Origin: Prevotellaceae bacterium UBA4332
Lineage (GTDB): Bacteria; Bacteroidota; Bacteroidia; Bacteroidales; Bacteroidaceae
Reading direction: 5' to 3'
DNA length: 64,000 nucleotides
NCBI GenBank assembly: GCA_002394365.1
Contig: DGTQ01000005.1
Coordinates: 214,781-278,780, forward strand
In this document: positions 34,930-43,311 of the stretch, in pieces
Layout: each line of letters begins with the position of its first letter
Numbering within the stretch: the stretch's first letter is position 1
Notes under the pieces: model-generated
Databases searched by the model: none
What the model was told of the DNA's origin: nothing
What the model saw: only the letters and a program-made list of their open reading frames with translations
Position numbers and translations under genes: made by a program

Positions 34930-36669
34930 ATGGAAAACAACGAACAGTTAATTGCTCAATGCGAAGCCGTTGCTAAGCAGTGGTTATCCCCCTCTTTTGA
35001 CGAAGAGACACGTAAGGAAGTACAGGCTATGCTTGACAATCCAGACAAGACAGCCCTCATCGATGCCTTCTACCAGAATCTGGAGTTTGGCACGGGTGGC
35101 TTGCGTGGCATTATGGGTGCCGGAACCAACCGCATGAACAAATACATAGTGGGCATGGCCACTCAGGGCTTTGCCAACTACGTTCTGAAAGCCTTCCCAG
35201 GCAAGCAGTGCTCTGTTGTAGTAGGCCACGACTGCCGCAACAACGGACGCATGTTTGCTGAAACCGTAGCTGCTATCTTCACTGCTAACGGCATCAAGGC
35301 TTATCTCTTTGAGAGTCTGCGCCCTACCCCTGAAATCTCTTTCGCAATACGCGACCTGGGTGCTCAGGCTGGCGTCAATGTGACCGCTTCTCACAACCCT
35401 AAGGAGTATAACGGCTACAAGGCTTACTGGGAGGACGGCGCACAGGTGCTGGCTCCGCACGACAAGGGCATCATTGACGAGGTAAACAAAGTAAAGATTG
35501 ACGACGTAAAGTGGGACCTCAACCCAGACCTCCTGCAGATTATCGGCGGCGAGATGGACTACGACTACATGTGCGCCGTGAAGGAAGGCATGGTTGACCA
35601 GGACGTCATCCTGCGCAACAAGGACCTCAATATCGTTTACTCTGCCATGCACGGCACAGGCCGCCACATCGTGCCTATGTGCCTGCGTTCATGGGGATTC
35701 CAGAACATCAACGTAGTGCCTGAGCAGATGGTCATTGACGGCAACTTCCCAACAGTTGTTTCACCTAATCCTGAGAATGCAGAGGCTATGACACTGGGTA
35801 TGAAACTCGGCACGAAGCTCAATGCCGACCTCGTAGTGGCTACCGACCCTGACGCTGACCGCCTCGCTATCGTATGCCGCAACGACAAGGGCGAGTGGCA
35901 GATACTCAACGGAAACCAGACTGCCTGCATGTTCTATTGGTACACCATCAAGAACAAGAAGGCTCTCGGACAGCTCAACCCAACGGACTTCATGGTCAAG
36001 ACCATCGTGACATCTGAGCTCATAGCAAAGATTGCTCGTGCAAACGGCGTGGAGTGCTTCGATGAATATACAGGCTTCAAGTGGATTGCTTACCGCATCC
36101 GCGTAAACGAGGGCAAGCGCAAGTATATCGGTGGCGGCGAGGAGTCATTCGGCTACCTGCCTTACGATAAGGTGCGCGACAAGGACGCTCCTGCTTCTAT
36201 CTGCCTCATCTGCGAAATCGCTGCATGGGCCAAGGACCAGGGCAAGACCCTCTACGACCTCCTCCTTGATATATATAAGGAGTATGGCTTCCAGAAGGAA
36301 GCTGCCATCAGCGTAACAAAGCCTGGCAAGAGCGGTGCCGACGAGATAAAGAAGATGATGGAAGACTTCCGCGCTACTCCTCCAGCAGAAATCGCTGGTT
36401 CAAAGGTTGTTTGCGTAAAGGACTACAAGACCCTCAAGCAGACTGCCGACGGCAAGGTTACCGACATCGTAATGCCTACGACAGCCAACGTGCTCCAGTG
36501 GTTCACTGAGGACGGCATGAAGATTTCCGTTCGTCCTTCAGGTACAGAGCCTAAGATTAAGTTCTATTGCGAGGTACCTGTTGCAGGTAAGTTTGACGGC
36601 GACTATGCAGCAGCTACAGCAAAGGCTGACGCACGCATAGCAGAAATAAAAAAGTCCCTAGGACTGTAG
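34930..36669 (+). CDS. Phosphoglucomutase/phosphomannomutase family enzyme
   Basis: 579-residue alpha-D-phosphohexomutase that moves phosphate between C1 and C6 of hexoses; the glucose type is likely from length and similarity to Bacteroidales phosphoglucomutases. The phosphoserine loop TASHNPKEYNGYK, metal loop DPDADRLAI, sugar loop GGGEESFGY and phosphate-binding loop RPSGTEPKIK are all intact. Single-gene unit with its own promoter and terminator. Confidence 0.93.
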   Translation: MENNEQLIAQCEAVAKQWLSPSFDEETRKEVQAMLDNPDKTALIDAFYQNLEFGTGGLRGIMGAGTNRMNKYIVGMATQGFANYVLKAFPGKQCSVVVGHDCRNNGRMFAETVAAIFTANGIKAYLFESLRPTPEISFAIRDLGAQAGVNVTASHNPKEYNGYKAYWEDGAQVLAPHDKGIIDEVNKVKIDDVKWDLNPDLLQIIGGEMDYDYMCAVKEGMVDQDVILRNKDLNIVYSAMHGTGRHIVPMCLRSWGFQNINVVPEQMVIDGNFPTVVSPNPENAEAMTLGMKLGTKLNADLVVATDPDADRLAIVCRNDKGEWQILNGNQTACMFYWYTIKNKKALGQLNPTDFMVKTIVTSELIAKIARANGVECFDEYTGFKWIAYRIRVNEGKRKYIGGGEESFGYLPYDKVRDKDAPASICLICEIAAWAKDQGKTLYDLLLDIYKEYGFQKEAAISVTKPGKSGADEIKKMMEDFRATPPAEIAGSKVVCVKDYKTLKQTADGKVTDIVMPTTANVLQWFTEDGMKISVRPSGTEPKIKFYCEVPVAGKFDGDYAAATAKADARIAEIKKSLGL

Positions 36670-36698
36670 TTTTTTTTCATAGTACAATTTAAAGGTTG

Positions 36699-36737
36699 TG
36701 GGAGCTGTAGCCGTTAGGCAATGGCTCCCATTTTTTT
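36699..36737 (+). terminator. Intrinsic terminator after the phosphohexomutase gene
   Basis: TGGGAGC (36699-36705) pairs with GCTCCCA (36724-36730), followed by seven T. Confidence 0.85.
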
Positions 36738-36829
36738 GTAGCACAGCCTGCACTATCCTATATTCTACGTTTCCTTATTAACCAGACAGCCATAGCTCTT
36801 CCGCTTACACCGACCTTTTAGAACACGCC

Positions 36830-36869
36830 GCTACCTCTCTTATATTAAAGCTACCTCTCTTATATTAAA
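36830..36869. repeat. Perfect 20-bp direct repeat
   Basis: Two adjacent identical 20-base units beginning GCTACCTCTC; the GCTACC word also ends units of the arrays at 19.2 and 34.1 kb. Confidence 0.85.
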
Positions 36870-36874
36870 AGCAC

Positions 36875-36911
36875 AAAAAAACCGCTGGGATGACTCTCGT
36901 CAAACCAGCGG
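36875..36911 (-). terminator. Intrinsic terminator of the small lipoprotein gene
   Basis: On the minus strand CCGCTGG (36905-36911) pairs with CCAGCGG (36882-36888) and is followed by a run of seven T. Confidence 0.85.
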
Positions 36912-36935
36912 CATGTGCTTTTTAGTTCTGAGCTA

Positions 36936-37091
36936 TTAAGCAACTGTGTCAGCAGCAACTGTGTCAGCAGCAACTGTGTCAACTGCAGCAGTGTCAACAG
37001 TGTCGTTACCAGCAGCCTGCTCTGTCTTGTTACCACAAGAAACCATTGTCATTGCTACCATAGCTACGAACATAAATACCAATTTCTTCAT
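36936..37091 (-). CDS. Tiny Asp/Thr/Val/Ala-repeat lipoprotein
   Basis: 51 residues: signal peptide MKKLVFMFVAM with lipobox MVSC, then a short hydrophilic tail ending in pentapeptide-like repeats DTVAA. Own promoter, start and terminator support it as a real gene although it is very short. The tail is coded by a 15-base direct repeat (GCAACTGTGTCAGCA on the plus strand) and could vary in copy number. Function unknown; such small acidic lipoproteins are common in Bacteroidales. Confidence 0.75.
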   Translation of the reverse strand: MKKLVFMFVAMVAMTMVSCGNKTEQAAGNDTVDTAAVDTVAADTVAADTVA

Positions 37092-37142
37092 TTTTCTAAG
37101 CTTTTTAAATCTGTAAAACAATCTTTGTTAATTAAAACGCTG

Positions 37143-37150
37143 CAAAGTTA
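37143..37150 (-). promoter_or_regulatory. Small lipoprotein promoter -7 box
   Basis: TAACTTTG on the minus strand, followed by CAGCG, 51 bases before the ATG at 37091. Confidence 0.75.
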
Positions 37151-37340
37151 CGTACTTTTTTCAATACCCGCAAGGTTTTTTTTGATTATTTTTAGGCCTT
37201 TTTTGTAACATTTTTATAAAACGCTGTGAATGTGACACTTACGAATGTTAAAGAAATGTTAAATATTTTTTGTGTGCGCGCACAAGCGCAAAAAGTGCTC
37301 TTTTTATCTTCTTTTATTTGTCTTTTCACTCAACTTTTTG

Positions 37341-37348
37341 TAATTTTG
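37341..37348 (+). promoter_or_regulatory. mtaB promoter -7 box, near-leaderless
   Basis: TAATTTTG ends 5 bases before the ATG at 37354. With the usual spacing from box to start site, transcription would begin at or next to the start codon. Confidence 0.65.
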
Positions 37349-37353
37349 CATTC

Positions 37354-38727
37354 ATGATTGACACTTCGGCTTTTCAGGGTAAGAAAGCATCATACTACAC
37401 ACTCGGTTGTAAACTCAACTTCGCAGAGACCTCCACCTTCGCAAAGATGCTGGAGGATATGGGTGTACGCACGGCAGAGAAAGGAGAACGCGCGGACATC
37501 TGCCTTATAAACACATGCTCTGTTACGGAGGTGGCAGACAGCAAATGCCGTCAGCAGATAAGGAAGATGGTGAAGAACAACCCTGGTGCCTTTGTGGTGG
37601 TTACTGGTTGCTATGCCCAACTTGAGCCCGAGAAGATAGCAAGCATTGACGGCGTGAGCCTCGTATTAGGAAGCAACGAAAAGGCTAACCTCATACAGTT
37701 TCTCTCTGAAAACTTTAACGCTCCACTTCCTACAACCATCCAGAAGGAAGCGAAGAGCAAAGTGGTCAAGCACGTAAAGGATATAAAGACCTTTGCGCCA
37801 TCCTGCTCACGAGGCAACCGCACCCGCTATTGGCTGAAGGTTCAGGATGGTTGCAACTACTTCTGTACATATTGCACCATCCCATTTGCACGAGGCAACA
37901 GTCGCAACCCCAGCATAGCATCACTCGTTGAACAAGCACGTCAAGCCGCTCAAGAGGGTGGCAAAGAGATTGTCCTGACGGGTGTCAACATTGGCGATTT
38001 TGGCAGAACGACAGGCGAATCATTTCTTGACCTCGTAAAAGCACTCGACCAAGTGGAGGGAATACAGCGTTATCGCATATCCAGTCTGGAGCCCGACCTT
38101 ATCTCCGATGAGCTCATTGACTTCTGCGCTCGCAGTCGTGCTTTCATGCCCCATTTCCACATACCCCTCCAGAGCGGCAGCGATACGGTATTGAAACTTA
38201 TGCACCGTCACTATGACACAGCACTCTTCTCTGACCGCATTATGAAGATAAAGGAAGCCATGCCAGATGCTTTCATAGGTGTTGATGTCATGGTGGGATG
38301 CAGAGGCGAGACACCCGAGTGCTTCGATGAAACATTCGCACTGCTCGACCGTCTGCCTGTCAGCCAACTGCACGTTTTCCCCTATAGCGAACGACCAGGC
38401 ACGGCAGCTTTGAAGATTCCATATATCGTTGACGACAAGGAGAAGAAAAGACGCAGTCAGCTGCTACTCGAACTTTCACGCCGCAAGACGGAGGACTTCT
38501 ATAATATATATATAGGTAAAGAGGCAGAGGTACTTTTCGAAAAAGCATCACGTGGAAAATTCCTTCATGGCTACACGAAAAACTATCTCAGGGTAGAGAC
38601 CCACTACCCCACTCCCACCGAACTCGATAATAAAATAGTTAAGGTAAAACTACATGAACATCGCAATAGTAATTCTAAACTGGAACGGTTCTGCCATGAT
38701 GCAGAAATACTTGCCGTCTGTGATTGA
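37354..38727 (+). CDS. mtaB: tRNA (N6-threonylcarbamoyladenosine-37) methylthiotransferase MtaB
   Basis: Radical-SAM enzyme that adds a methylthio group to t6A37 in tRNA. The N-terminal UPF0004 domain supplies three cysteines (TLGCKLN, NTCSV, TGCYAQ) for one cluster; CNYFCTYCTIPFARG is the radical-SAM CxxxCxxC. A TRAM-like domain ends the protein. I start it at ATG 37354 (457 residues) after the -7 box. The last 24 codons overlap the next gene by 74 bases and read an atypical sequence (RNSNSKLERFCHD), so the original stop may have been lost. Confidence 0.92.
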   Translation: MIDTSAFQGKKASYYTLGCKLNFAETSTFAKMLEDMGVRTAEKGERADICLINTCSVTEVADSKCRQQIRKMVKNNPGAFVVVTGCYAQLEPEKIASIDGVSLVLGSNEKANLIQFLSENFNAPLPTTIQKEAKSKVVKHVKDIKTFAPSCSRGNRTRYWLKVQDGCNYFCTYCTIPFARGNSRNPSIASLVEQARQAAQEGGKEIVLTGVNIGDFGRTTGESFLDLVKALDQVEGIQRYRISSLEPDLISDELIDFCARSRAFMPHFHIPLQSGSDTVLKLMHRHYDTALFSDRIMKIKEAMPDAFIGVDVMVGCRGETPECFDETFALLDRLPVSQLHVFPYSERPGTAALKIPYIVDDKEKKRRSQLLLELSRRKTEDFYNIYIGKEAEVLFEKASRGKFLHGYTKNYLRVETHYPTPTELDNKIVKVKLHEHRNSNSKLERFCHDAEILAVCD

Positions 38728-39724
38728 CTCCTCTGTTTTGGAAGGCAACACAGAAGGCAACGTAGAGGTTATCGTGGCAGACAATGCCTCCACCGACAAT
38801 TCCCTGTCCATGCTTAGCGAACTCTTTCCTAATGTTCGCACTATCGTCATGGAGAAGAATTGGGGCTTTGCTGAAGGCTACAATAAGGCGCTTCGCATGC
38901 TCGACCTTGAGCAGGAGAAGAACAACGCTCCTTTGCATGATTACTATCTGCTGCTCAATAGTGATGTGCGTTTGAAAAAAGGTTGGCTCACTCCACTTGT
39001 TGAATATATGGAAAACCATTCCGACACGGCAGCATGCCAACCCAAACTTCTGAGCGATGTAGAACCCACAAAGTTCGAGTATGCAGGTGCTTGCGGCGGA
39101 TTTATCGACAGGTATGGCTATCCCTTCTGCCGAGGTCGTATCTTCAACACGTTAGAAGAAGATGAAGGACAATACGACCGCCCCATGAACGTCCTTTGGG
39201 CTACAGGTGCCTGTCTTATGATTAGGCGCAAGGATTACTGGGAGGCAAACGGTCTTGATGGCAGGTTCTTTGCCCACAACGAGGAGATAGACCTCTGCTG
39301 GCGCCTCAACCTGAAAGGCAGGAAGGTGGCTTGTGTTCCACAGAGCACAGCCTACCATTATGGTGGTGGTACGCTGCCACAGGGCAATCCTCGAAAGACC
39401 TACCTTAATTTCCGTAACAACCTTACGATGCTTTACAAGAACCTGCCCGATGACGAACTTCACATTGTCATGAAACGTCGTCGTTGGCTCGACTGGCTTG
39501 CTGCTTTCCAGATGTTAATACTCGGCAGGAGTATAGGCAATTTCCGTGCTATCTTCAAGGCACGTCACGATTTCATGAAATGGAGACATCGCTTTGAGCA
39601 GGACCGCATAAGCATACAAAAAAACTCCATCACGGATTCTCCTATAGGAAAACTTCCTCTCAGCATACTTTGGCAATACTATGCTAAAAGAAGAAAACGC
39701 TATTCCGAGATAGCTACAGACTAA
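38654..39724 (+). CDS. Family 2 glycosyltransferase
   Basis: 356 residues with the GT-A fold: MNIAIVILNWNG at the N-terminus, ADNASTDNS, the acidic motif LLLNSDVRL for the metal-bound nucleotide sugar, and NEEIDLCWRL as the likely catalytic base segment. Resembles rhamnosyl/dTDP-sugar transferases of the RfbF/WcaA type; acceptor unknown. A basic C-terminal region may bind the membrane. It begins inside the end of mtaB (74-base overlap). Confidence 0.88.
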   Translation: MNIAIVILNWNGSAMMQKYLPSVIDSSVLEGNTEGNVEVIVADNASTDNSLSMLSELFPNVRTIVMEKNWGFAEGYNKALRMLDLEQEKNNAPLHDYYLLLNSDVRLKKGWLTPLVEYMENHSDTAACQPKLLSDVEPTKFEYAGACGGFIDRYGYPFCRGRIFNTLEEDEGQYDRPMNVLWATGACLMIRRKDYWEANGLDGRFFAHNEEIDLCWRLNLKGRKVACVPQSTAYHYGGGTLPQGNPRKTYLNFRNNLTMLYKNLPDDELHIVMKRRRWLDWLAAFQMLILGRSIGNFRAIFKARHDFMKWRHRFEQDRISIQKNSITDSPIGKLPLSILWQYYAKRRKRYSEIATD

Positions 39725-39760
39725 CAAAACATTCTTTCTTGGGGGAAGAAGAACAAATAT

Positions 39761-41767
39761 CTACAACCTGCTTACGGCTTTAACGCCCTTAATACCACGA
39801 AGACGCTTCACGAGTGATGCAAGGCGAGTGTTGTCATCCACCATAACAGTTAGTGCTCCACGAAACAGTCCGTCGTCGCTGTCTATATTTATTGAACGCA
39901 AAGTCACATTATTCTCCTTTGAAATAATCGAGGTAATGCTGTTCACAATAGCGATATCGTCATTACCTATCACCTGAAGAGTAATGTCGTACTTGTCCGC
40001 ACCCTTCCCACTCCATTGTGCTTTTACTATGCGGTAACCAAAACGCCTGCGTAGCTCTACGGCATTAGGACAATCTGTACGATGTATCTTAATGCCACCG
40101 CTTACAGTTACGAAACCAAACACGTCATCGCCATATATTGGGTGACAGCATTTTGCAAGACTGAAGTCTATGCCCTTTACGCCCCTGTCTATTATGAGCA
40201 CATCTGAAGAGCCCCTTCCGCTTTCTCCATCTATAGGGAGTCTCACACCTGGCGTATGCTCATTCAGCACAAATTCTGCAGCCGAAACGTGACCAGGACG
40301 AGTATCGCCCTCTTTCTCCAAGGCTTCTTGCTCTTTTCCTTTCGCAGGCACAACTGGTGCTGGTTCCTCTTTTCTCTCCAGTTCCGACAGAGCCTTGCGT
40401 ATCTTTGAGCGAGCATGCGACGACTTAGCTATCTTGAGCCATTCACGCTTTGGTGTCTGCGTGCTGCTCGTCATTATCTCTACCGTATCACCCGAACTAA
40501 GTTGACGACGTATTGGCACAGCCTTTCCGTTGATACGTGCCCCTACGCAGGTGTTTCCTATACGGGAGTGGATATTATAGGCAAAATCAAGTACCGTAGC
40601 CCCTCTTCCGAATTTCTTTATATCACCTTTAGGAGTAAATACGAACACCTCGTCATCATACAGGTCCCTACGGAACTGGTCCATCACCTGCATGTTGTCG
40701 CCAGCCTCCAGCGCAGCACGTATCGCCGCAAGCCATTGGTCAATGCCACCACCCGACTGCTTGATTCCCTTATAACGCCAGTGGGCAGCAAGACCATGTT
40801 CGGCTATCTCATCCATGCGCTCAGTACGTATCTGCACCTCCACCCATTTCTGTTCTGGTCCCAGCACGGTTATGTGCAATGATTCGTATCCGTTAGATTT
40901 TGGCACACTCAACCAGTCACGCAATCTTTTTGGGTTAGGCTGGTACATATCCGTTATGATGCTATATACCTGCCAGCACTCCATTTTCTCTTTCTCTGGT
41001 GCGCTCTCCAGTATTATGCGTATGGCAAAGAGGTCATAAACGCCCTCAAACGGACATTTCTGCTTCTTCATCTTCTGCCATATAGAGTGTATCGATTTTG
41101 TCCTTCCCTTTATGTGGAATTTCAGTCCTGCCGCCTCCAGTTTCTCTCTTATCGGACCTATAAAATCATGTATATAGCGGTCTCTCGACTCTTTCGTTTC
41201 CGATAGTTTGTCCTTGATATGGTAATACGCATCGCGCTCCATATATTTCAAAGACAAATCCTCCAGTTCACTCTTCAACTGGTACAAGCCTAACTTATGC
41301 GCAAGAGGTGCATACAGATAACTCGCCTCCTCAGCCACCTTTCTTTGGGCTTCCGTGTTCTTTACGTCGCGTATCTCACGCATCAGGTTCACGCGGTCGG
41401 CAATCATGATGAGGATTACTCGCATGTCCTCGGCAAAGGACAATAACAGGTTACGGAAATTCTCCGTCTCTATCGCTGGCGTCTTCTTGTATAACTCCTG
41501 CACTCTAAGTAGTCCGTGCAGAATACGATTCACTCCCTCTCCCCACTCTGTTTCTCCAGTTTGAACAAACGTTTCATCACCCCTGTCAGATGACTGAGCA
41601 GAATCTTGTATAGCCCATAGCAGGGTGGCGATTATAGCGTCACGCCCCAAACCTATTTCGTCCACGCAGATATATGCCGTCTGCAAAGACATCAACAGAG
41701 GATTCAGCCCAAACACATCTCGATGCACCTCTCCACTCTCTATTGCATCTAAAAGAATATGGCGCAA
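39761..41767 (-). CDS. RelA/SpoT-type (p)ppGpp synthetase, hydrolase site degenerate
   Basis: 668 residues as drawn from a TTG. The synthetase domain is intact (GRTKSIHSIWQKM, YDLFAIRII, YESLHITV, VEVQIRT, HWRYK), followed by a TGS domain (VFVFTPKGDIKKF), the CCHPI region and a C-terminal ACT domain. The hydrolase HD motif, normally HDxxED, reads LLWAIQDS, so hydrolysis is unlikely and this looks like a RelA-type synthetase. The true N-terminus is unclear: the frame stays open for 45 more codons with protein-like sequence but no normal start (see findings). Confidence 0.85.
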   Translation of the reverse strand: MRHILLDAIESGEVHRDVFGLNPLLMSLQTAYICVDEIGLGRDAIIATLLWAIQDSAQSSDRGDETFVQTGETEWGEGVNRILHGLLRVQELYKKTPAIETENFRNLLLSFAEDMRVILIMIADRVNLMREIRDVKNTEAQRKVAEEASYLYAPLAHKLGLYQLKSELEDLSLKYMERDAYYHIKDKLSETKESRDRYIHDFIGPIREKLEAAGLKFHIKGRTKSIHSIWQKMKKQKCPFEGVYDLFAIRIILESAPEKEKMECWQVYSIITDMYQPNPKRLRDWLSVPKSNGYESLHITVLGPEQKWVEVQIRTERMDEIAEHGLAAHWRYKGIKQSGGGIDQWLAAIRAALEAGDNMQVMDQFRRDLYDDEVFVFTPKGDIKKFGRGATVLDFAYNIHSRIGNTCVGARINGKAVPIRRQLSSGDTVEIMTSSTQTPKREWLKIAKSSHARSKIRKALSELERKEEPAPVVPAKGKEQEALEKEGDTRPGHVSAAEFVLNEHTPGVRLPIDGESGRGSSDVLIIDRGVKGIDFSLAKCCHPIYGDDVFGFVTVSGGIKIHRTDCPNAVELRRRFGYRIVKAQWSGKGADKYDITLQVIGNDDIAIVNSITSIISKENNVTLRSINIDSDDGLFRGALTVMVDDNTRLASLVKRLRGIKGVKAVSRL

Positions 41768-41915
41768 CTTCTCCTCGTCATCGGGAAGTAACGCCGTAGT
41801 GGTGCGCTGTCTGAGGTCTTCTACTATCTCAAGCGCCCTCTTTTTCTCTATGTCGGTAAAGGCTACTATGACTACTTTAGCTTGATGGTCATTAGCGAAT
41901 AACTACGAATGTATA

Positions 41916-42314
41916 TCATTTCGCCTCTTCCATATCACCTTCTATGTAGAGGCGTGTCATCTCTGGCGTACCGTTGGTGCGCACAGTTATGGTCTTCTTG
42001 AAGTGACCAGGGAACTTACCTCTTCCGTTATAAGTCACGTTGATAGTACCCGTCTCACCTGGTTTGATAGGCGATTTGGTGTATTTCGGTACAGTACATC
42101 CACATGATGCCACAGCCGAGTTTATCACCAGTGGCTGGTCACCCGTATTGGTGAATGTAAACACGCAACGCTGCACTGGCTTGCTCTCTGAGAACGTACC
42201 ATAGTTGTGCGTTGTCTTGTCAAATGTGATGCGTGGTTCAGCATCTGCATGAAGAATAAACAATGAAGAATGAAGGATTACCAATCCTACTATTGCCAAC
42301 AATCTCTTTTTCAT
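41916..42314 (-). CDS. DUF1573 periplasmic protein
   Basis: 132 residues: signal peptide, then one Ig-like DUF1573 domain with the family hallmark F.F.NTGDQPLVI and ASCGCTVPKY, ending GRGKFPGHFKKTI.V.TN. Function unknown; abundant in Bacteroidetes. Part of the signal peptide (ILHSSLFILH) is coded by a GAAGAATGAA-type repeat also seen in gaps at 2190-2222 and 24918-24946. It lies upstream of rel on the same strand. Confidence 0.85.
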   Translation of the reverse strand: MKKRLLAIVGLVILHSSLFILHADAEPRITFDKTTHNYGTFSESKPVQRCVFTFTNTGDQPLVINSAVASCGCTVPKYTKSPIKPGETGTINVTYNGRGKFPGHFKKTITVRTNGTPEMTRLYIEGDMEEAK

Positions 42315-42383
42315 CTTTTATCTTTCTTTAATTCTTTATCTCGTTATTTCGATATTTCAAGGCTTCCGTGCCTCGACAAACTT

Positions 42384-43190
42384 TTACGTCAGTTCAAAAA
42401 CCTGTGACGGACTCTTTCTTTTCAGGTCCTCCACCACAAAGTCCTTACCCATTACTATGCCATACGAGCGCAACACCTGTTCTATGGTCTTCAGTGCCAG
42501 CACGGGGTGGTTGTTCTCCTCGCTTAGGTGGCAGAGCCATACGTGCTTCAGCTTTGTTGTGGCATAGTTGGCAATAGCCTCGGCACAATCATTGTTCGAC
42601 AGGTGACCTGCAGGTCCGTCTATGCGTACCTTCAGGTGCTGGGGGTACGAACCGTTCCACAACATCTCCTTGTCGTAGTTTGCCTCTATTACAAGGTAGT
42701 TAGCCTCAGCTATGTACTTCTGCATCTCCTCCGTCACATGCCCCACGTCTGTCATCAGACAGAATGTAATGTCATCAGTCTCTATGCGATAGCCCACATT
42801 GCCAGCACTGTCATGAGGCACAGCAAAAGGAGTTACGTAAAAGTCGCCTATTTTCACTCTGGCGTCCTTCTCTATAAAGCGGCAGTTGTCTGCAGGCACC
42901 TTCTTGGGCACACAGTAGTTGCGCTCTATGCCTCCATGCACGTCGCGAGTGGCATAAACGGGAATATTATATTCATTACTAATCACGCCAACAGCTTTTA
43001 TGTGGTCGGCGTGATCGTGAGTTATCAATATGCGGTTGACGCTGCTTAGGCTTATGCCGTATTCGTGAAGATATTTCTTCAGGGTTCGTATCCCCACGCC
43101 TGAATCTATCAGCATCGCGTCACCACTGGCAGTCTCAAGATAGTAGCAATTTCCGCTACTTCCACTGCCAATAGACAGGAATTTAAGCAT
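42384..43190 (-). CDS. Metallo-beta-lactamase-fold hydrolase, YycJ/WalJ type
   Basis: 268 residues. SIGSGSSGNCYY at the start, the metal motif THDHADH, then DVGH and a final CHLSEENNHP give the layout of the YycJ/WalJ group of probable nucleases. In Firmicutes WalJ is linked to DNA double-strand-break and replication control; the role here is inferred only. Own promoter; the divergent addA gene begins 121 bases away. Confidence 0.85.
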   Translation of the reverse strand: MLKFLSIGSGSSGNCYYLETASGDAMLIDSGVGIRTLKKYLHEYGISLSSVNRILITHDHADHIKAVGVISNEYNIPVYATRDVHGGIERNYCVPKKVPADNCRFIEKDARVKIGDFYVTPFAVPHDSAGNVGYRIETDDITFCLMTDVGHVTEEMQKYIAEANYLVIEANYDKEMLWNGSYPQHLKVRIDGPAGHLSNNDCAEAIANYATTKLKHVWLCHLSEENNHPVLALKTIEQVLRSYGIVMGKDFVVEDLKRKSPSQVFELT

Positions 43191-43211
43191 TTTAGGTTAA
43201 TATTTTGGGGG

Positions 43212-43219
43212 CAAAGGTA
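43212..43219 (-). promoter_or_regulatory. MBL-fold gene promoter -7 box
   Basis: TACCTTTG on the minus strand, 22 bases before the ATG at 43190. Confidence 0.75.
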
Positions 43220-43227
43220 ATAATAAA

Positions 43228-43258
43228 AGTTGAAAGTTGAAAGTTGAAAGTTGAAAAG
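43228..43258. repeat. TTGAAAG heptamer tandem repeat
   Basis: Four copies of GTTGAAA between two divergent promoters; the reverse complement of the repeat before glyS (6956-6984). Confidence 0.85.
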
Positions 43259-43283
43259 ATTTGCCCAATTTATACTTTTTTTG

Positions 43284-43291
43284 TAATTTTG
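43284..43291 (+). promoter_or_regulatory. addA promoter -7 box
   Basis: TAATTTTG, 20 bases before the ATG at 43312. A longer in-frame start at 43261 would lie upstream of the box and is rejected. Confidence 0.75.
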
Positions 43292-43311
43292 CTCTCACTA
43301 ACCAAACTATT

